64,000 nt of DNA from NCBI GenBank assembly GCA_002862095.1, contig PHSQ01000002.1, forward strand, positions 620,001-684,000. The letters are read 5' to 3'. This DNA comes from Methylocystis sp. KS32 (GTDB taxonomy: Bacteria > Pseudomonadota > Alphaproteobacteria > Rhizobiales > Beijerinckiaceae). Numbering within the stretch: the first letter of the stretch is position 1; each line of letters opens with the position of its first letter. The notes below the pieces were generated by a model. It saw only the letters and a list, made by a program, of their open reading frames with translations. It was not told the DNA's origin and did no database searches. Positions 26,549 through 37,409 of this stretch are shown piece by piece. The translations under genes were made by a program, and so were the position numbers.

Positions 26549-27555
26549 GTGTGTGCGCCACTCTTTACTGGTTTACGCGTGGTTGCGGCGCGCGCGGCGG
26601 CGGCTTCCTCCGTCAGGCGAACAGCGATGCGACCCCGAATACGAAGATCGATGGAGAGAATGTCCTTGTCGAGAACATGGGCCTCGCGCTGAAGACGAAC
26701 CAGCTCGGCGAGCGCGGCGCCCGGATCGCGCTCGGGCAGCTTGATTTCCTTGCCGTCCTTCGTCAGCAGCGACCAACGGCGGCCCGAAACCAGAACGCCC
26801 GCTTTCACGCGGTTGGCGAGATCTCCGAGCCCTTCCAGCAGAGCCTGGTATTCCGGCAGGCGCTTTTCGGCGCCCTCCCCGACCACGAAAGGCAGGCCAA
26901 GGAACCGGTCGTCGTTGAGTTCGTCGATCACCGTGCCATCGGCGGCGATGACAGCGACCTTGCCGTCGCGCTGCCAAAGCGCGTTGGGCTCGCGCTCCTC
27001 GATCGCGATCACGAGATGATCTGGATAAAGCTTCAGCACCCGCGCGCTCTTGACCAGCGGCAACTGCATCAGCCGCTGGCGCACTTCCGCCGCGTCGAGC
27101 AATAGAAGCGACTTGCGCGGGTCGATATGAGCGGCGGCGAGAACCTCCTGCTCGCGCAAGCGCGACATGCCGGAAATGGTCACGGCGTCGATGGGAAAGC
27201 CGATCGCGCGCGCCGCCATGTCGGCCGGTTGGCCGCCTTGCGCGACCAGCGCGGCGTAGCCGCCGTTATGGACATAGGCGGCCCAGCCGGCGCCGCCGAA
27301 GAGAATGGCGAGACCAAGCGCGCCGACGCCCGGCAAGACGGCGATCGCGCTGAGCCTGTCCAGCGCCCCTCGCCCCTCGCGCCTTAGCGGCGCGGCCGGC
27401 GGCGGCGGCTCTTGCCGCGGCGCGCGAAAGCGCGGTTCGAAGCGATCGAGCGGAAGCCTAGCGCCGGCGACGCCCACGGGACGCGGATAGGCCGGCGAGA
27501 GCAGCGAAAGAAGCTGCTCTTTCAACGATCGCAGGAAGCGTCTTCCACCATCCAT
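26545..27555 (-). CDS. ftsQ: Cell division protein FtsQ
   Basis: 336 residues. A basic, Pro-rich cytoplasmic N-terminus (1-70) leads into one TM helix (LPGVGALGLAILFGGAGWAAYV). A POTRA domain (FPIDAVTISGMSRLREQEVLAAA) and the FtsQ beta domain (LVIAIEEREPNALWQRDG) follow. It bridges early and late divisome parts. Its 5' end overlaps the ddl 3' end by 34 bp, and its stop overlaps the ftsA start, so the three are translated as a unit. Confidence 0.95.
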   Translation of the reverse strand: MDGGRRFLRSLKEQLLSLLSPAYPRPVGVAGARLPLDRFEPRFRAPRQEPPPPAAPLRREGRGALDRLSAIAVLPGVGALGLAILFGGAGWAAYVHNGGYAALVAQGGQPADMAARAIGFPIDAVTISGMSRLREQEVLAAAHIDPRKSLLLLDAAEVRQRLMQLPLVKSARVLKLYPDHLVIAIEEREPNALWQRDGKVAVIAADGTVIDELNDDRFLGLPFVVGEGAEKRLPEYQALLEGLGDLANRVKAGVLVSGRRWSLLTKDGKEIKLPERDPGAALAELVRLQREAHVLDKDILSIDLRIRGRIAVRLTEEAAAARAATTRKPVKSGAHT

Positions 27556-28445
27556 CGAACCAGCTCGCCGAACGAAAAACCTGCATGAGCCGCCATTTCT
27601 GGCACGAGCGAGGTCTCCGTCATCCCGGGCTGGGTATTAACCTCCAATACGACGAGTTCGCCCAATCCATCGGGCCGGTCGTCGTAGCGGAAGTCGGCGC
27701 GGCTGACGCCGCGACACCCGAGAACTCTGTGAGCCTCGAGCGCTAACTCTTGAACTTTTTGGTAAATATTCGGTTTAAGTTCGGCCGGCAGAATGTGTTT
27801 GGAGCCGCCTTTGGCGTATTTCGCCTGGTAATCGTACCATCCGCCGTCGGCGGCGACGATCTCGATCACGCCGAGCGGCCGGTCGCCCATCACGGCGCAG
27901 GTGAGTTCGCGCCCCGCGATGAATTGTTCCGCCAGCATCAGGTCGCCGTGGGACCAGTCCGGCCGCGTCAGCTCCTGCGGCGGATGCTCCTGATCCTGAC
28001 GGACGATGAAGACGCCGAACGACGAGCCCTCCGACACCGGCTTCAGCACATAGGGCGCGGGCAGCACATGGGCCTTGGCGGCCTCCAGCCGATGCACGAC
28101 GCGGCCTTTCGGCACGGGCACGCCCGCCGCCGCCATGACGGTCTTGGCGATGTCCTTCTGCATCGCGACGGACGAGGCCAGCACGCCGGAGTGGGTGTAG
28201 GGGATGCGCAGCAACTCCAGCACGCCCTGGATGACGCCGTCCTCGCCATAGCGGCCATGCAGGGCGTTGAAGGCGGCGTCCGGCTTGAGGGCGGCCAGTA
28301 TCTGCGCGGCGTCGTGACCAACGTCCACGCGGGTGACGCGGAAACCCTCCCCCTCCAGCGCCCTGGCGCAGGCCTCGCCCGAGCGGAGGGAAATGGCACG
28401 TTCGGCGGAGAGCCCGCCCATGAGCACCGCGATATGTTTGGTCAC
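27522..28445 (-). CDS. ddl: D-alanine--D-alanine ligase
   Basis: 307 residues, an ATP-grasp enzyme making D-Ala-D-Ala for the peptidoglycan stem. The N-terminus is KHIAVLMGGLSAERAISLRSG. Also visible are LHGRYGEDG, the Lys region PYVLKPVSEGSSFGV, the metal-binding SRADFRYDD and LEVNTQPGMTE. The start is GTG at 28445, preceded by AAAGG at seven bases. It belongs to the dcw run murB-ddl-ftsQ; a REP element lies in the 208-bp gap before it. Confidence 0.96.
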   Translation of the reverse strand: MTKHIAVLMGGLSAERAISLRSGEACARALEGEGFRVTRVDVGHDAAQILAALKPDAAFNALHGRYGEDGVIQGVLELLRIPYTHSGVLASSVAMQKDIAKTVMAAAGVPVPKGRVVHRLEAAKAHVLPAPYVLKPVSEGSSFGVFIVRQDQEHPPQELTRPDWSHGDLMLAEQFIAGRELTCAVMGDRPLGVIEIVAADGGWYDYQAKYAKGGSKHILPAELKPNIYQKVQELALEAHRVLGCRGVSRADFRYDDRPDGLGELVVLEVNTQPGMTETSLVPEMAAHAGFSFGELVRWMVEDASCDR

Positions 28446-28514
28446 TTTAGAGCCTTTCTGCGCTGTTCCGAGCGCGCCGGTCGCCTGGTCCCGGCGTCAA
28501 AAATCGATGAATTC

Positions 28515-28599
28515 CGTCATTGCGAGCGTAAGCGAAGCAATCCAGCCGTCGCGGTCGCCACTCTGGATTGATTCGGAGCTCAAGCTCCTCGCAATGACG
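28515..28599. repeat. REP-like inverted repeat, copy 4
   Basis: CGTCATTGCGAGCG on the left, CTCGCAATGACG on the right, with GCAATCCAG and CTGGATTG inside. It lies between murB and ddl, both on the minus strand. Confidence 0.85.
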
Positions 28600-28653
28600 C
28601 CGATACCACGCCGAAGAGCAACGTAACCAGGCCGGGATTCGATGACGCAAATG

Positions 28654-29577
28654 TTACGCCCCGACGCCGATCCGCTTGATCTCCCATTGCAGCTCGACGC
28701 CGCTACGCTCACGCACGCGCCGGCGCACTTCCTCGCCCAGCGCCTCGATGTCGGCGGCGGTGGCGGCGCCGCGATTGATGAGAAAGTTGCAATGCATTTC
28801 GCTCACCTGCGCGTCCCCGACGACAAGACCGCGACAGCCCGCCGCGTCGATCAACTGCCAGGCCTTGTGGCCTGGCGGGTTCTTGAAAGTCGAGCCGCCG
28901 GTTTTTTCGCGGATCGGCTGCGAGGCCTCGCGCGCCTGCGTAATGCGGTCCATCTCGGCGAGGATTTTGGCGGGATCGCCCCGCTCGCCCTGAAAAACCG
29001 CGCGCGTGAAGATCACGTCGCCGGGCGCAGAGCTGTGGCGATAGGAAAAGCCCATGTCGGCGTTGCTGAATGAGACGCGTTCGCCGCGCCGCGTGACGCC
29101 ATGGGCTTCAACCAGCGCATCCTTGGTTTCGCCGCCATGCGCGCCGGCGTTCATGCGCAGCGCGCCGCCGACGCAGCCCGGAATGCCACGAAAGAACGCC
29201 AGGCCGTCGATCCCCGCCTCGGCCGCCGCGCGCGCCGCCTTCACGTCCGGGGTCGCCGCGCCGACGCTCAGGCGATGATTTTCGAGAACCTCGATTCCGC
29301 CAAAGCCCTTGGCGGAAAGCCGGATCACGACGCCTTCGACTCCGCCGTCGCGCACGATGAGATTGGAGCCGAGGCCGATCACGGTCACCGGAATCTCTGG
29401 CGGCAGACGCTTCAGGAAATAGGCGAGATCATCCTCGTCGGCGGGCATGAACAGCGCCTGCGCCGGTCCGCCGACGCGAAACCAGGTAAGCGGCGCCAGC
29501 GGCTCATTGGCGCCAAGCCGCCCGCGCAGCTCGGGCATGAGCGGCGAGAGTTTCGCGGCGAGTTCGGGAAAGGTCAT
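28654..29577 (-). CDS. murB: UDP-N-acetylenolpyruvoylglucosamine reductase
   Basis: 307 residues from ATG 29577; a TTG three codons earlier is in frame. This FAD enzyme reduces the enolpyruvyl group to UDP-MurNAc. Features are the FAD-binding [16 protein letters not shown], the [20 protein letters not shown] segment with the active-site Arg region [10 protein letters not shown], and GGSTFKNP with the catalytic Ser. The short form lacks the extra insert of type I enzymes, as in other alphaproteobacteria. It is separated from murC by about 155 bp. Confidence 0.95.
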   Translation of the reverse strand: MTFPELAAKLSPLMPELRGRLGANEPLAPLTWFRVGGPAQALFMPADEDDLAYFLKRLPPEIPVTVIGLGSNLIVRDGGVEGVVIRLSAKGFGGIEVLENHRLSVGAATPDVKAARAAAEAGIDGLAFFRGIPGCVGGALRMNAGAHGGETKDALVEAHGVTRRGERVSFSNADMGFSYRHSSAPGDVIFTRAVFQGERGDPAKILAEMDRITQAREASQPIREKTGGSTFKNPPGHKAWQLIDAAGCRGLVVGDAQVSEMHCNFLINRGAATAADIEALGEEVRRRVRERSGVELQWEIKRIGVGA

Positions 29578-29732
29578 GGGCGGCAAGCGTCACTATAATT
29601 TGGGCATAAGCGCGGCGCGGCGCAGGGTCGTGTCCGCGTGATCGGCTATTATCATGGGCGATCAGACAAAGCGCAAATCGGCGCCCGCGCAAGGCTCGAC
29701 CCATCGCCAGCCCCGCGCGGACTTCGCTGGCG

Positions 29733-31142
29733 TTACTGCGCGCCTCCCGCGCCAAGCTGCTCCGGCAGCGCATAGGCCCATTGGGTGATGTTGCCGGCGC
29801 CGAGGCACACGACATAATCGCCCGGCGCGACGATCTCGCGGATCATCGCTGGCAAAACTTCCGGCGCCGGCAGGCCAGCGGCGCGGCGGTGGCCATGCGC
29901 CTTGATCGCCGCCACGAGATGGTCGCGGTCGACGCCCTCGATCTTCTGCTCGCCCGCCGAATAGACATCGGCGATGATGACCGCGTCGGCGTCGTTGAAA
30001 CAAGTTGCGAATTGATCGAACAACGATTGCAGGCGCGTATAGCGATGCGGCTGCATCACCGCGACCACCTTGCCCTTGGTGGAGGCGCGAGCCGCGCGCA
30101 GCACCGCCGCGATCTCCACCGGATGATGGCCATAGTCGTCGAAGACGCTGACGCCATTCCACTCGCCCGTCTTGGTGAAGCGTCGCTTGACGCCGCCAAA
30201 GCCCGCGAGCGCCTTTCTGATCTGCTCCGGCGAAAGGCCGAGCTGATAGGCGACGGTGATCGCGGCGGTGGCGTTCAGCGCATTGTGATGGCCCGGCATC
30301 GGCAACACGAGGTTTTCGAGATAGGTCGCCTGCGAGGTCTTGCGGTCGCGCAACAAAACATTGAAGCGCGACACGCCGCCTTCGAGATTGACGTCCATCA
30401 GGCGCACGTCGGCCTGCGGATTTTCGCCATAGGTGTAGACGCGCCGGTCCGCGATGCGGCCAACCAGCTCCTGCACCGTGGGATGGTCGAGACACATCAC
30501 CGCGAAACCATAGAAGGGCAGATTTTCGACGAACTGAAGAAAGGCGTCCTTGATGGCGTCGAATGTGTGGAAATGGTCGAGATGTTCGGGGTCGATATTG
30601 GTGACGATGGCGACATCGGCGGGCAGTTTCAGAAAAGTGCCGTCGCTCTCGTCCGCCTCGACCACCATCCAGTCGCCCGCGCCGAGCCGCGCATTGGTGC
30701 CATAGGCGTTGATGATGCCGCCGTTGATGACGGTGGGATCGAGCCCGCCCGCGTCGAGCAGCGTCGCGACGAGCGAGGTCGTCGTGGTCTTGCCATGCGT
30801 TCCGGCGATGGCGACGCATTGTTTGAGGCGCATCAGCTCCGCGAGCATTTCGGCGCGGCGCACCACGGGAAGACGCCGTTCGCGCGCGGCGACGAGTTCG
30901 GGATTGTCGCGCTTGATCGCGGTGGAGACCACGACGACGGCGGCGTCGCCAAGCCATTTCGCGTCGTGACCGATGTGGATCGTCGCGCCCTTGTCGACCA
31001 GGCGCTTCACATTGGCGTTTTCGGAAGCGTCGGAACCCTGGACCGTGTAGCCCAGATTGATCAGCACCTCCGCGATGCCCGACATGCCGATGCCGCCGAT
31101 GCCGACGAAATGAATGGGTCCAAGTTCGCTCGGCAGTTTCAT
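29733..31142 (-). CDS. murC: UDP-N-acetylmuramate--L-alanine ligase
   Basis: 469 residues, adding L-Ala to UDP-MurNAc. The N-terminal UDP-binding Rossmann segment is [20 protein letters not shown]. The ATP P-loop is [16 protein letters not shown], and the central domain has [11 protein letters not shown]. The C-terminal domain starts near [15 protein letters not shown], the MurC-specific motif. The start is ATG 31142. It lies 45 bp after murG in the same direction. Confidence 0.97.
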   Translation of the reverse strand: MKLPSELGPIHFVGIGGIGMSGIAEVLINLGYTVQGSDASENANVKRLVDKGATIHIGHDAKWLGDAAVVVVSTAIKRDNPELVAARERRLPVVRRAEMLAELMRLKQCVAIAGTHGKTTTTSLVATLLDAGGLDPTVINGGIINAYGTNARLGAGDWMVVEADESDGTFLKLPADVAIVTNIDPEHLDHFHTFDAIKDAFLQFVENLPFYGFAVMCLDHPTVQELVGRIADRRVYTYGENPQADVRLMDVNLEGGVSRFNVLLRDRKTSQATYLENLVLPMPGHHNALNATAAITVAYQLGLSPEQIRKALAGFGGVKRRFTKTGEWNGVSVFDDYGHHPVEIAAVLRAARASTKGKVVAVMQPHRYTRLQSLFDQFATCFNDADAVIIADVYSAGEQKIEGVDRDHLVAAIKAHGHRRAAGLPAPEVLPAMIREIVAPGDYVVCLGAGNITQWAYALPEQLGAGGAQ

Positions 31143-31187
31143 TGGGGGTCTCCAGAAAATTCGCTAAGGATGGAATCGCGGCGTCGG

Positions 31188-32285
31188 TCAGACTTCGCCG
31201 CGGCGGGCTGTCTTTTCGACGAGATCGGCGAGCCGCTCCGCGGCGTCCGCGACCCCCGCCTTTTTGGCGTTTTCGCCGCGTGCGCGCAACGCTTCCGGGT
31301 CGGCGAGAAATTCCGTCAGCCGCCCGACCAGAAAACGCGGCGTGAAATTCTCCTGCCGCACGACCTCGGCCGCGCCGGCGGCCTGTAGCACGGCGGCGTT
31401 ATTGGCCTGATCCTGGTCGAGCGCGTGGGGCAGCGGCACGAGGATGGAGGCGCGCCCGATCGCCGCGAGTTCCGATACGGTGGAGGCGCCGGAACGCGCG
31501 ACGACGAGTTGGGCCTGCGCGATGCGATGCGGCAGATCGGAAAAAAACGCCGCGATTTCGGCCTTGACGCCCGCGCCCTCATAGACGCCCGTGACGCGGG
31601 CGATATCTTCCTGCCGCGTCTGCTGGACGATGACGAGTTTCGCGCGCAACTCCTGGGGCAGCGCCGCCACGGCGGCGGGAACGATGTCCGACATCACCCG
31701 CGCGCCCTGCGAGCCGCCCGTCACGAGCAGGCGCAGCCGCCCGTCGTTTTCGGGAAAAGGCTCGGCGATGGCGGCGATGGCGTTGGGCCGCAGCGGATTG
31801 CCGGTGACGACGATCTTTTCGCGCATGGCGGCGGAGACGCCGGCGAGCGGAAAGCCAGCCGCGACCGCGTCGACGCGCCCGGCCAGAAAGCGGTTGGCCT
31901 TGCCCATCACGCCATTGGCCTCATGCAGCACGGTCGGCCGGCGCAAAGCCCAAGCCGCGACGAGCGGCGGCACGGTGGGATAGCCGCCGAAGCCGATCAC
32001 CACGCGCGGCTTGACGCGCGCGATGAGCGCAAGCGATTCAAACACGCCGAAACCCAGCCGCGCCACGGCGGAAGCCCGCGCCAGCGGCGAGCCGCCGCGC
32101 GGCGTCGCGGAATGAATCATGTGCATCGCTCGGGCGGGAAAACTGCCGCCATAGCGCAGCGCGCGCTCGTCGGTGACAAGCTCCACGGCGACGCCGCGAC
32201 GGGCCAGAACATGCGCTAGCGCCTCGGCGGGGAAAAGATGCCCGCCGGTGCCGCCAGCGGCCAAAAGCACGGGGCCTTCGCTCAT
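31188..32285 (-). CDS. murG: Lipid II synthase MurG (GlcNAc transferase)
   Basis: 365 residues of a peripheral inner-membrane GT-B enzyme that adds GlcNAc to lipid I. The signature LLAAGGTGGHLFPAEALA opens the protein; the donor-binding half has LVTGGSQGARVMSDIVP and the VARSGASTVSELAAIGR segment. I start at ATG 32285, which overlaps the ftsW stop (ATGA); a longer frame to 32507 is only the reverse reading of ftsW. Confidence 0.97.
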   Translation of the reverse strand: MSEGPVLLAAGGTGGHLFPAEALAHVLARRGVAVELVTDERALRYGGSFPARAMHMIHSATPRGGSPLARASAVARLGFGVFESLALIARVKPRVVIGFGGYPTVPPLVAAWALRRPTVLHEANGVMGKANRFLAGRVDAVAAGFPLAGVSAAMREKIVVTGNPLRPNAIAAIAEPFPENDGRLRLLVTGGSQGARVMSDIVPAAVAALPQELRAKLVIVQQTRQEDIARVTGVYEGAGVKAEIAAFFSDLPHRIAQAQLVVARSGASTVSELAAIGRASILVPLPHALDQDQANNAAVLQAAGAAEVVRQENFTPRFLVGRLTEFLADPEALRARGENAKKAGVADAAERLADLVEKTARRGEV

Positions 32286-33472
32286 GCCGAAGCTCCCAGC
32301 GCGCCCGCCGGCGCGGCGCTCATCGTCTCGCCTTGCGTCTCCGCCGTCTGCGTCAGCGCATGGGAGCGCGGGCGCCTGCGCGTCACGGCGAGCAGAAAGC
32401 CCATTTCGATCGCGAGCGAAATCAACGACGAACCGCCATAGGAGACGAAAGGCAAGGTCATGCCCTTCGCCGGCATGAGTTGCAGGTTCACCATCATATT
32501 GATGCAACTTTGCAAGCCGAACAGCATGACGAGGCCCGCTGTCGCGAAACGGCTAAAGGGATCGTCGTTGCGCGCGGCGGAGAGCAGGCTGCGCACCACG
32601 ACGAAAGCGAACAAGCCAGCGAGCGCAAGGCAGACGACGACGCCGAACTCTTCTCCGATCACGGCGAAGATGTAATCGGTGTGCGAGTCGGGCAGAATGC
32701 GCTTGATCGTGCCCTCGCCCGGCCCCTTGCCGAGCCACGAGCCGGCGATGAAACTTTCGAGCGCGGTTTCGGACTGGAAGTTGGTCGGCACGCCCGCCGT
32801 CACCGGCGGCGGCGGCTCCAGAAAGGCCTGAATGCGCGCGTGAACATGCGGCACGAATTTATAGGCGAGCAAAGTCGCGGAAACGCCGACGCCGCCAATG
32901 CCCGCGACCCACATCCAGTGCAGGCCCGCGATGAAGAACAGGATCGCCCACACCAGCGACAGCAGCATGGTCTGGCCGAAGTCGGGTTGCAGCACCAGAG
33001 GCGCGATGGTCAGGGGAAAGAGCAAAAGCGCGAGGATATTGCCGGGCACTTTTTTTTGCTTCGCGCCTTCCGAAAAGGCCCAGGCGGCCAGCACGACGAA
33101 GGCGGGCTTGAGGAATTCCGAAGGCTGAACGCCGAAAATCCAGCGCCGGGCGCCCTTGACCTCCTGACCGAAGAACAGGGTCGCGACCACCAAGGCGAGC
33201 GAAACGACATACATCGCCAGCGCGGCGCGGCGGATGTGGCGCGGCGACAGCAGCGAGACCCCGAACATGACGACGAGCGCGGGAACCAGAAACAGGGCCT
33301 GCCGGTTAACGAAATAGAAGGTCGCGAGATGAAGGCGCTCGGCCACGGGCGGACTGCCCGCCATCGAGAACACGAGGCCGCTGACAATGATGACCGCGAT
33401 CGCCGCGAGCAGCCAGCGGTCGATCGTCCAGGCCCAATCGGAAAGCGGCGTGCGTTGCGCGCGCGAGATCAT
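32282..33472 (-). CDS. ftsW: Septal peptidoglycan glycosyltransferase FtsW
   Basis: 396 residues of a SEDS-family polytopic membrane protein with about ten hydrophobic segments. Conserved parts are [21 protein letters not shown], the long periplasmic loop with [21 protein letters not shown], and [17 protein letters not shown] near the end. It polymerises glycan strands at the septum with FtsI. ATGA overlaps join it to both murD (33469-33472) and murG (32282-32285). Confidence 0.97.
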   Translation of the reverse strand: MISRAQRTPLSDWAWTIDRWLLAAIAVIIVSGLVFSMAGSPPVAERLHLATFYFVNRQALFLVPALVVMFGVSLLSPRHIRRAALAMYVVSLALVVATLFFGQEVKGARRWIFGVQPSEFLKPAFVVLAAWAFSEGAKQKKVPGNILALLLFPLTIAPLVLQPDFGQTMLLSLVWAILFFIAGLHWMWVAGIGGVGVSATLLAYKFVPHVHARIQAFLEPPPPVTAGVPTNFQSETALESFIAGSWLGKGPGEGTIKRILPDSHTDYIFAVIGEEFGVVVCLALAGLFAFVVVRSLLSAARNDDPFSRFATAGLVMLFGLQSCINMMVNLQLMPAKGMTLPFVSYGGSSLISLAIEMGFLLAVTRRRPRSHALTQTAETQGETMSAAPAGALGASA

Positions 33473-34884
33473 GAGGCTTCTCCCTGACCCGAGACGATTT
33501 CAAGCGCGAGGCGGCGGAACAGGTCGCCGCGCGCCTCGAAATTGGCGAACTGGTCGTATGAGGCGCAGGCCGGCGAAAGCAGCACGACCGGTTCTGGCGC
33601 CACGCTGCGGATGGCGTCGCGCGCGGCGCATTGGATCGCGGTTTGCAGCGTGACGCAGCGCTCGAACGGAACGTCGCCGCCGAGCGTCGCGGCGAATTGT
33701 TCGGTGGCCTCGCCGATGAGATAGGCCTTGACGACGCGCGGAAAGAAGGGCCGCAGTTCCTCTATGCCGCCTTCCTTGGCCTTGCCGCCGATGATCCAAT
33801 AAATATCGTGGAAACTCGCCAGCGCCTTGGCGGCCGCGTCCGCGTTGGTCGCCTTGCTGTCGTTGACATAAATAACATGGCCCTGGCGCGCGACTTCCTC
33901 CATGCGATGCGGCAGACCCGGATAGCTCAGGAGTCCCCGCGCGATCTCCTCGTCGTCGAGGCCAAGCTCCCAGCATGTCGCGACCGCGAAAGCGGCGTTC
34001 TGCGCATTATGCGCGCCGCGCAGCGTCCGCGCGCCGGCCAGCGAGCCGATCTCCTCGGCCTCCTGCGGCTCGTGGTCGAGTTCTCGAAACATGATCTTGT
34101 CGCCCTCGACATAAAAGCCCCAGTCGATCGCGCGCCGCGCCGACACCGGCGTGACACGCTGGCCGGGGTCTGCGCGCTGCGTGAGGCGCGCGCCGATGGC
34201 GTGGCACCAAACGTCGTCGACGCCGACGAGCGCGATCTCCGCGCGTTCGACGAGCCGTTCCTTGACCGCCGCGTAATGCTCCATCGAACCATGACGATCG
34301 ATGTGATCGGGCGTGAGATTGATGAGCACGCCGATGGTCGGCGCCAGCGAGGGGGAGAGGTCGATCTGGAACGAGGAACATTCGATGACGTGAATGCGAT
34401 CGTCGGCGGGCGGCTCCAGTGAGAGGATCGGCACGCCGATGTTGCCTCCAAGCTCCACGTCGCGTCCGGCCTCACGCAGAATATGCGCGATCAGCGCCGT
34501 CGTGGTCGATTTGCCGTTGGTCCCGGTGATGGCGACGAAGGGCGCGCCGCCCGCGCGCTTCTCGCGCTCGCGGCAGAACAGTTCGATATCGCCGATGATC
34601 TCGATCCCCACGGCCCTGGCGCGCTCCACCGTCCAATGCGGAACAGGATGGGTGAGCGGCACGCCGGGCGAAAGAACGAGCGCGTCGAACCGCGTCCAGT
34701 CGGCGCCGTCGAGATCCTCGAGGTGGATCCTTTCCGCCAGCGCCTTGGCGCGGCCGGCCTCGCCGTCGTCCCAGGCGGTGACGCTGGCGCCGCCCTCTAT
34801 CAGCGCAAGCGCGGTTGCGACGCCCGAGCCGCCAAGGCCGAACAGAGCGACGTTTCTGCCGTTGAAGGCGGTGACGGGGGTCAT
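33469..34884 (-). CDS. murD: UDP-N-acetylmuramoyl-L-alanine--D-glutamate ligase
   Basis: 471 residues. The N-terminal Rossmann part is [20 protein letters not shown], the P-loop [19 protein letters not shown], and ECSSFQID and [11 protein letters not shown] fall in the central domain. A C-terminal ligase domain follows. The ATG at 34884 has GAGGTGAAT just upstream and starts two bases after the mraY stop; the much longer open frame is the mraY/murF reverse reading. It adds D-Glu to the peptide stem. Confidence 0.97.
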   Translation of the reverse strand: MTPVTAFNGRNVALFGLGGSGVATALALIEGGASVTAWDDGEAGRAKALAERIHLEDLDGADWTRFDALVLSPGVPLTHPVPHWTVERARAVGIEIIGDIELFCREREKRAGGAPFVAITGTNGKSTTTALIAHILREAGRDVELGGNIGVPILSLEPPADDRIHVIECSSFQIDLSPSLAPTIGVLINLTPDHIDRHGSMEHYAAVKERLVERAEIALVGVDDVWCHAIGARLTQRADPGQRVTPVSARRAIDWGFYVEGDKIMFRELDHEPQEAEEIGSLAGARTLRGAHNAQNAAFAVATCWELGLDDEEIARGLLSYPGLPHRMEEVARQGHVIYVNDSKATNADAAAKALASFHDIYWIIGGKAKEGGIEELRPFFPRVVKAYLIGEATEQFAATLGGDVPFERCVTLQTAIQCAARDAIRSVAPEPVVLLSPACASYDQFANFEARGDLFRRLALEIVSGQGEAS

Positions 34885-34886
34885 AT

Positions 34887-35969
34887 TCACCTCAGCTTGA
34901 GAGTCGAGAGGCCGATGAGCGCGAGCACGAAGGCGATGATCCAGAAGCGGATCACGATTTGCGGCTCTTTCCATCCTTTCTGTTCGAAGTGATGGTGGAT
35001 CGGCGCCATCAGGAAGATGCGCTTGCCGGTCATTTTGAAATATCCGACCTGAATGATGACCGAGGCGCCTTCGAGCACGAACAGGCCGCCAACGATGGCG
35101 AGAACGAATTCCTGCTTCACCGAAACGGCCACGGCGCCGAGCAGGCCGCCGAGCGCGAGCGAACCTGTGTCGCCCATGAATATCTGCGCGGGCGGCGCGT
35201 TGAACCACAGGAAGCCGAGGCCCGCGCCGATGAGCGCCGAGCAGACGATGGTCAATTCGCCGACGCCCATGACGTGATTGACGCCGAGATAGTTGGAGAA
35301 GATCGAATTGCCGACGAGATAGGCGAAGATCGCGAAGGTTCCGGCCGCGATCATCGACGGCACGATGGCGAGGCCGTCGAGACCGTCGGTGAGATTGACG
35401 CAATTGCCGGCGGAGACGATGACGAAGGCGCCGAAGGGAATGAAGAACCAGCCGAGATTGAGCAGAAATCCCCTGAGCATCGGCAAAGCGAGCTTCGGCG
35501 TGTCGTCGGTTCCGACCAGCGTCAGCGCATAGCAAGCGGCGCCGGCGAGAATGAACTCCAGCAAGAGCCTGATGCGGCCGGAAAAGCCCTTGTGCGATTG
35601 TTTCGACACCTTGAGATAGTCGTCGTAAAAACCGATGCCGCCGAAGGAGACGGTGACGAAAAGAACGATCCAGACGTATGGGTTCTTGAGATTGGCCCAT
35701 AGCAGCGTGCTGGCGACGAGCCCCGAGAGGATCATCAATCCGCCCATTGTCGGCGTGCCCTTCTTGGTCAGAAGGTGGGAGGCCGGGCCGTCCTCGCGGA
35801 TCGGCTGGCCCTTGCCCTGCTTGATGCGCAGCGCCGATATGATGCCGGGGCCGAACAGAAACACGAAATAGAGCGCTGTCGCCGCCGCGCAGGCCGCGCG
35901 GAAGGTGATGTAGCGGAAGATGTTCAGTGGGCCGTAGATATGGGACAACTCCGCGAGCAGCGTGAGCAT
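34887..35969 (-). CDS. mraY: Phospho-N-acetylmuramoyl-pentapeptide transferase
   Basis: 360 residues with about ten TM helices. It transfers phospho-MurNAc-pentapeptide to undecaprenyl phosphate to form lipid I. Conserved catalytic elements are GFYDDYLK (Asp-Asp), [22 protein letters not shown] and the [12 protein letters not shown] histidine loop. It sits between murF (12 bp upstream) and murD (2 bp downstream). Confidence 0.98.
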   Translation of the reverse strand: MLTLLAELSHIYGPLNIFRYITFRAACAAATALYFVFLFGPGIISALRIKQGKGQPIREDGPASHLLTKKGTPTMGGLMILSGLVASTLLWANLKNPYVWIVLFVTVSFGGIGFYDDYLKVSKQSHKGFSGRIRLLLEFILAGAACYALTLVGTDDTPKLALPMLRGFLLNLGWFFIPFGAFVIVSAGNCVNLTDGLDGLAIVPSMIAAGTFAIFAYLVGNSIFSNYLGVNHVMGVGELTIVCSALIGAGLGFLWFNAPPAQIFMGDTGSLALGGLLGAVAVSVKQEFVLAIVGGLFVLEGASVIIQVGYFKMTGKRIFLMAPIHHHFEQKGWKEPQIVIRFWIIAFVLALIGLSTLKLR

Positions 35970-35981
35970 TGATTGCGGTCC

Positions 35982-37409
35982 TTAACTTGCGTTCGCGGAG
36001 GAGGATGATTTTTCGCGCATCGCCTTGACGATCGCGCCCATGCGGGAGCCGTTGGAGCCCTTGACCATCACCACGTCGCCGGGACGCAGCGACGCCAGCA
36101 CGGGCTCTTCCAGCTCCGTGGCGGTGGAGCGGTGTTCGGCCCGCATCGACTCCGGCGCGGCGTAATGGGCGCGCGCCATGTTTGGTCCGGCGGTGAAGAG
36201 AAGATCGACCCCCGCGCGCGCGAGATCCTCGCCAAGCTCCGCGTGCATCTCGCCCGAATGGGGTCCAAGCTCCAGCATGTCGCCGAGCACGGCGATGCGT
36301 CGTCCGCCGGGTCCGACCGGCGCGGCCTTGAGCAACTCGAACGCCGCGCGCATGGAGGTCGGATTGGCGTTGTAGCTCTCGTCGATCAACGTGATCTCGC
36401 CGCCCGCGATAGCGAGCTGCTCCCGCCGGCCGCGCCCGACCGAGGGCGTGAACTCCTCCAACGCCGCCGCGGCCTGGTCGAGATCGAGGTCGAACACATG
36501 CGCGACCAGCAGAACGGCGAGAGCGTTCTGCGCCATATGAACGCCGGGCGCGTGAACGAGGAAATCGATGCGGCGGCCGAAGATGCGCGCCTCGCCGACG
36601 CCGGCGTCGCCTTGCATCTCGTATGAGATGAGGCGCGCGTCGGAACTTTCGTGCTGGCCGAAGGTGAATACATGCGCCGCCGGAGAAGCGACGGCCGCCC
36701 TGGCGAGACGCTCGTAGGTTTCGTCGTCGCGGTTGACGATGGCGACGCCGCCTCCGACAAGGCCGCCGAAAATCTCCGCCTTGGCGTCGGCGATGCCTTC
36801 GATATTGGGGAAGTTCTCCAGATGAACCGCCGCGACGCGGGTCACGACCGCGACATGGGGCTTCACTTGCTCGACCAGCGCGGCGATTTCTCCGGCGTGG
36901 TTCATGCCGAGTTCGAAAAGACCGTAGCGCGTCGCGGCGTGCATCCGCGCCAGCGAAAGCGGCACGCCCCAATGATTGTTGTAGGAGGCGGCGGAGGCGT
37001 GCGTGGCGCCAAAGCGCGAGAACACGACGCGCGCCATGTCCTTGGTCGAGGTTTTGCCCACCGAGCCCGTTATCGCGGCGACATAGGCGCCGCTTCGCGC
37101 TCGCGCATAGGCGCCGAGCCGCTCCAGAGCGGCCTGCACGTCCTTGACGACATAGAGCGGGCCGGCGTCGGGGAAGTCGCGCGCATGAGCCTCGTCGACC
37201 ACGGCGGCGGCGGCGCCTTTGTCGTGCGCCGCGCGCACGAAATCATGGCCGTCGTGAACGTCTCCCTTGATGGCGAGGAAGAGATCGCCTCTTTGCAAGG
37301 TGCGCGTGTCGATGGAGACGCCGCTTGCCTCGCGCGCAATCCCGCCGCTCACGCGGGCGTTGAGCGCGCCGACGAGGCCGAGGCCGGTCCATAAAGGTTC
37401 CTGGATCAT
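35982..37409 (-). CDS. murF: UDP-MurNAc-tripeptide--D-Ala-D-Ala ligase
   Basis: 475 residues. The P-loop is [19 protein letters not shown], the GSVGKT form usual in alphaproteobacteria. [11 protein letters not shown] and [12 protein letters not shown] mark the central domain, and [14 protein letters not shown] is the MurF signature. It joins D-Ala-D-Ala to the tripeptide. Its ATG overlaps the murE stop (ATGA at 37406-37409). Confidence 0.97.
   Translation of the reverse strand: MIQEPLWTGLGLVGALNARVSGGIAREASGVSIDTRTLQRGDLFLAIKGDVHDGHDFVRAAHDKGAAAAVVDEAHARDFPDAGPLYVVKDVQAALERLGAYARARSGAYVAAITGSVGKTSTKDMARVVFSRFGATHASAASYNNHWGVPLSLARMHAATRYGLFELGMNHAGEIAALVEQVKPHVAVVTRVAAVHLENFPNIEGIADAKAEIFGGLVGGGVAIVNRDDETYERLARAAVASPAAHVFTFGQHESSDARLISYEMQGDAGVGEARIFGRRIDFLVHAPGVHMAQNALAVLLVAHVFDLDLDQAAAALEEFTPSVGRGRREQLAIAGGEITLIDESYNANPTSMRAAFELLKAAPVGPGGRRIAVLGDMLELGPHSGEMHAELGEDLARAGVDLLFTAGPNMARAHYAAPESMRAEHRSTATELEEPVLASLRPGDVVMVKGSNGSRMGAIVKAMREKSSSSANAS

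Noticed and set aside
33469..36972. Single 1167-codon minus-strand frame covering murD and beyond
   Set aside because: Only the murD part is conserved; the extension re-reads mraY and murF in another frame, and a good start with ribosome site exists at 34884.
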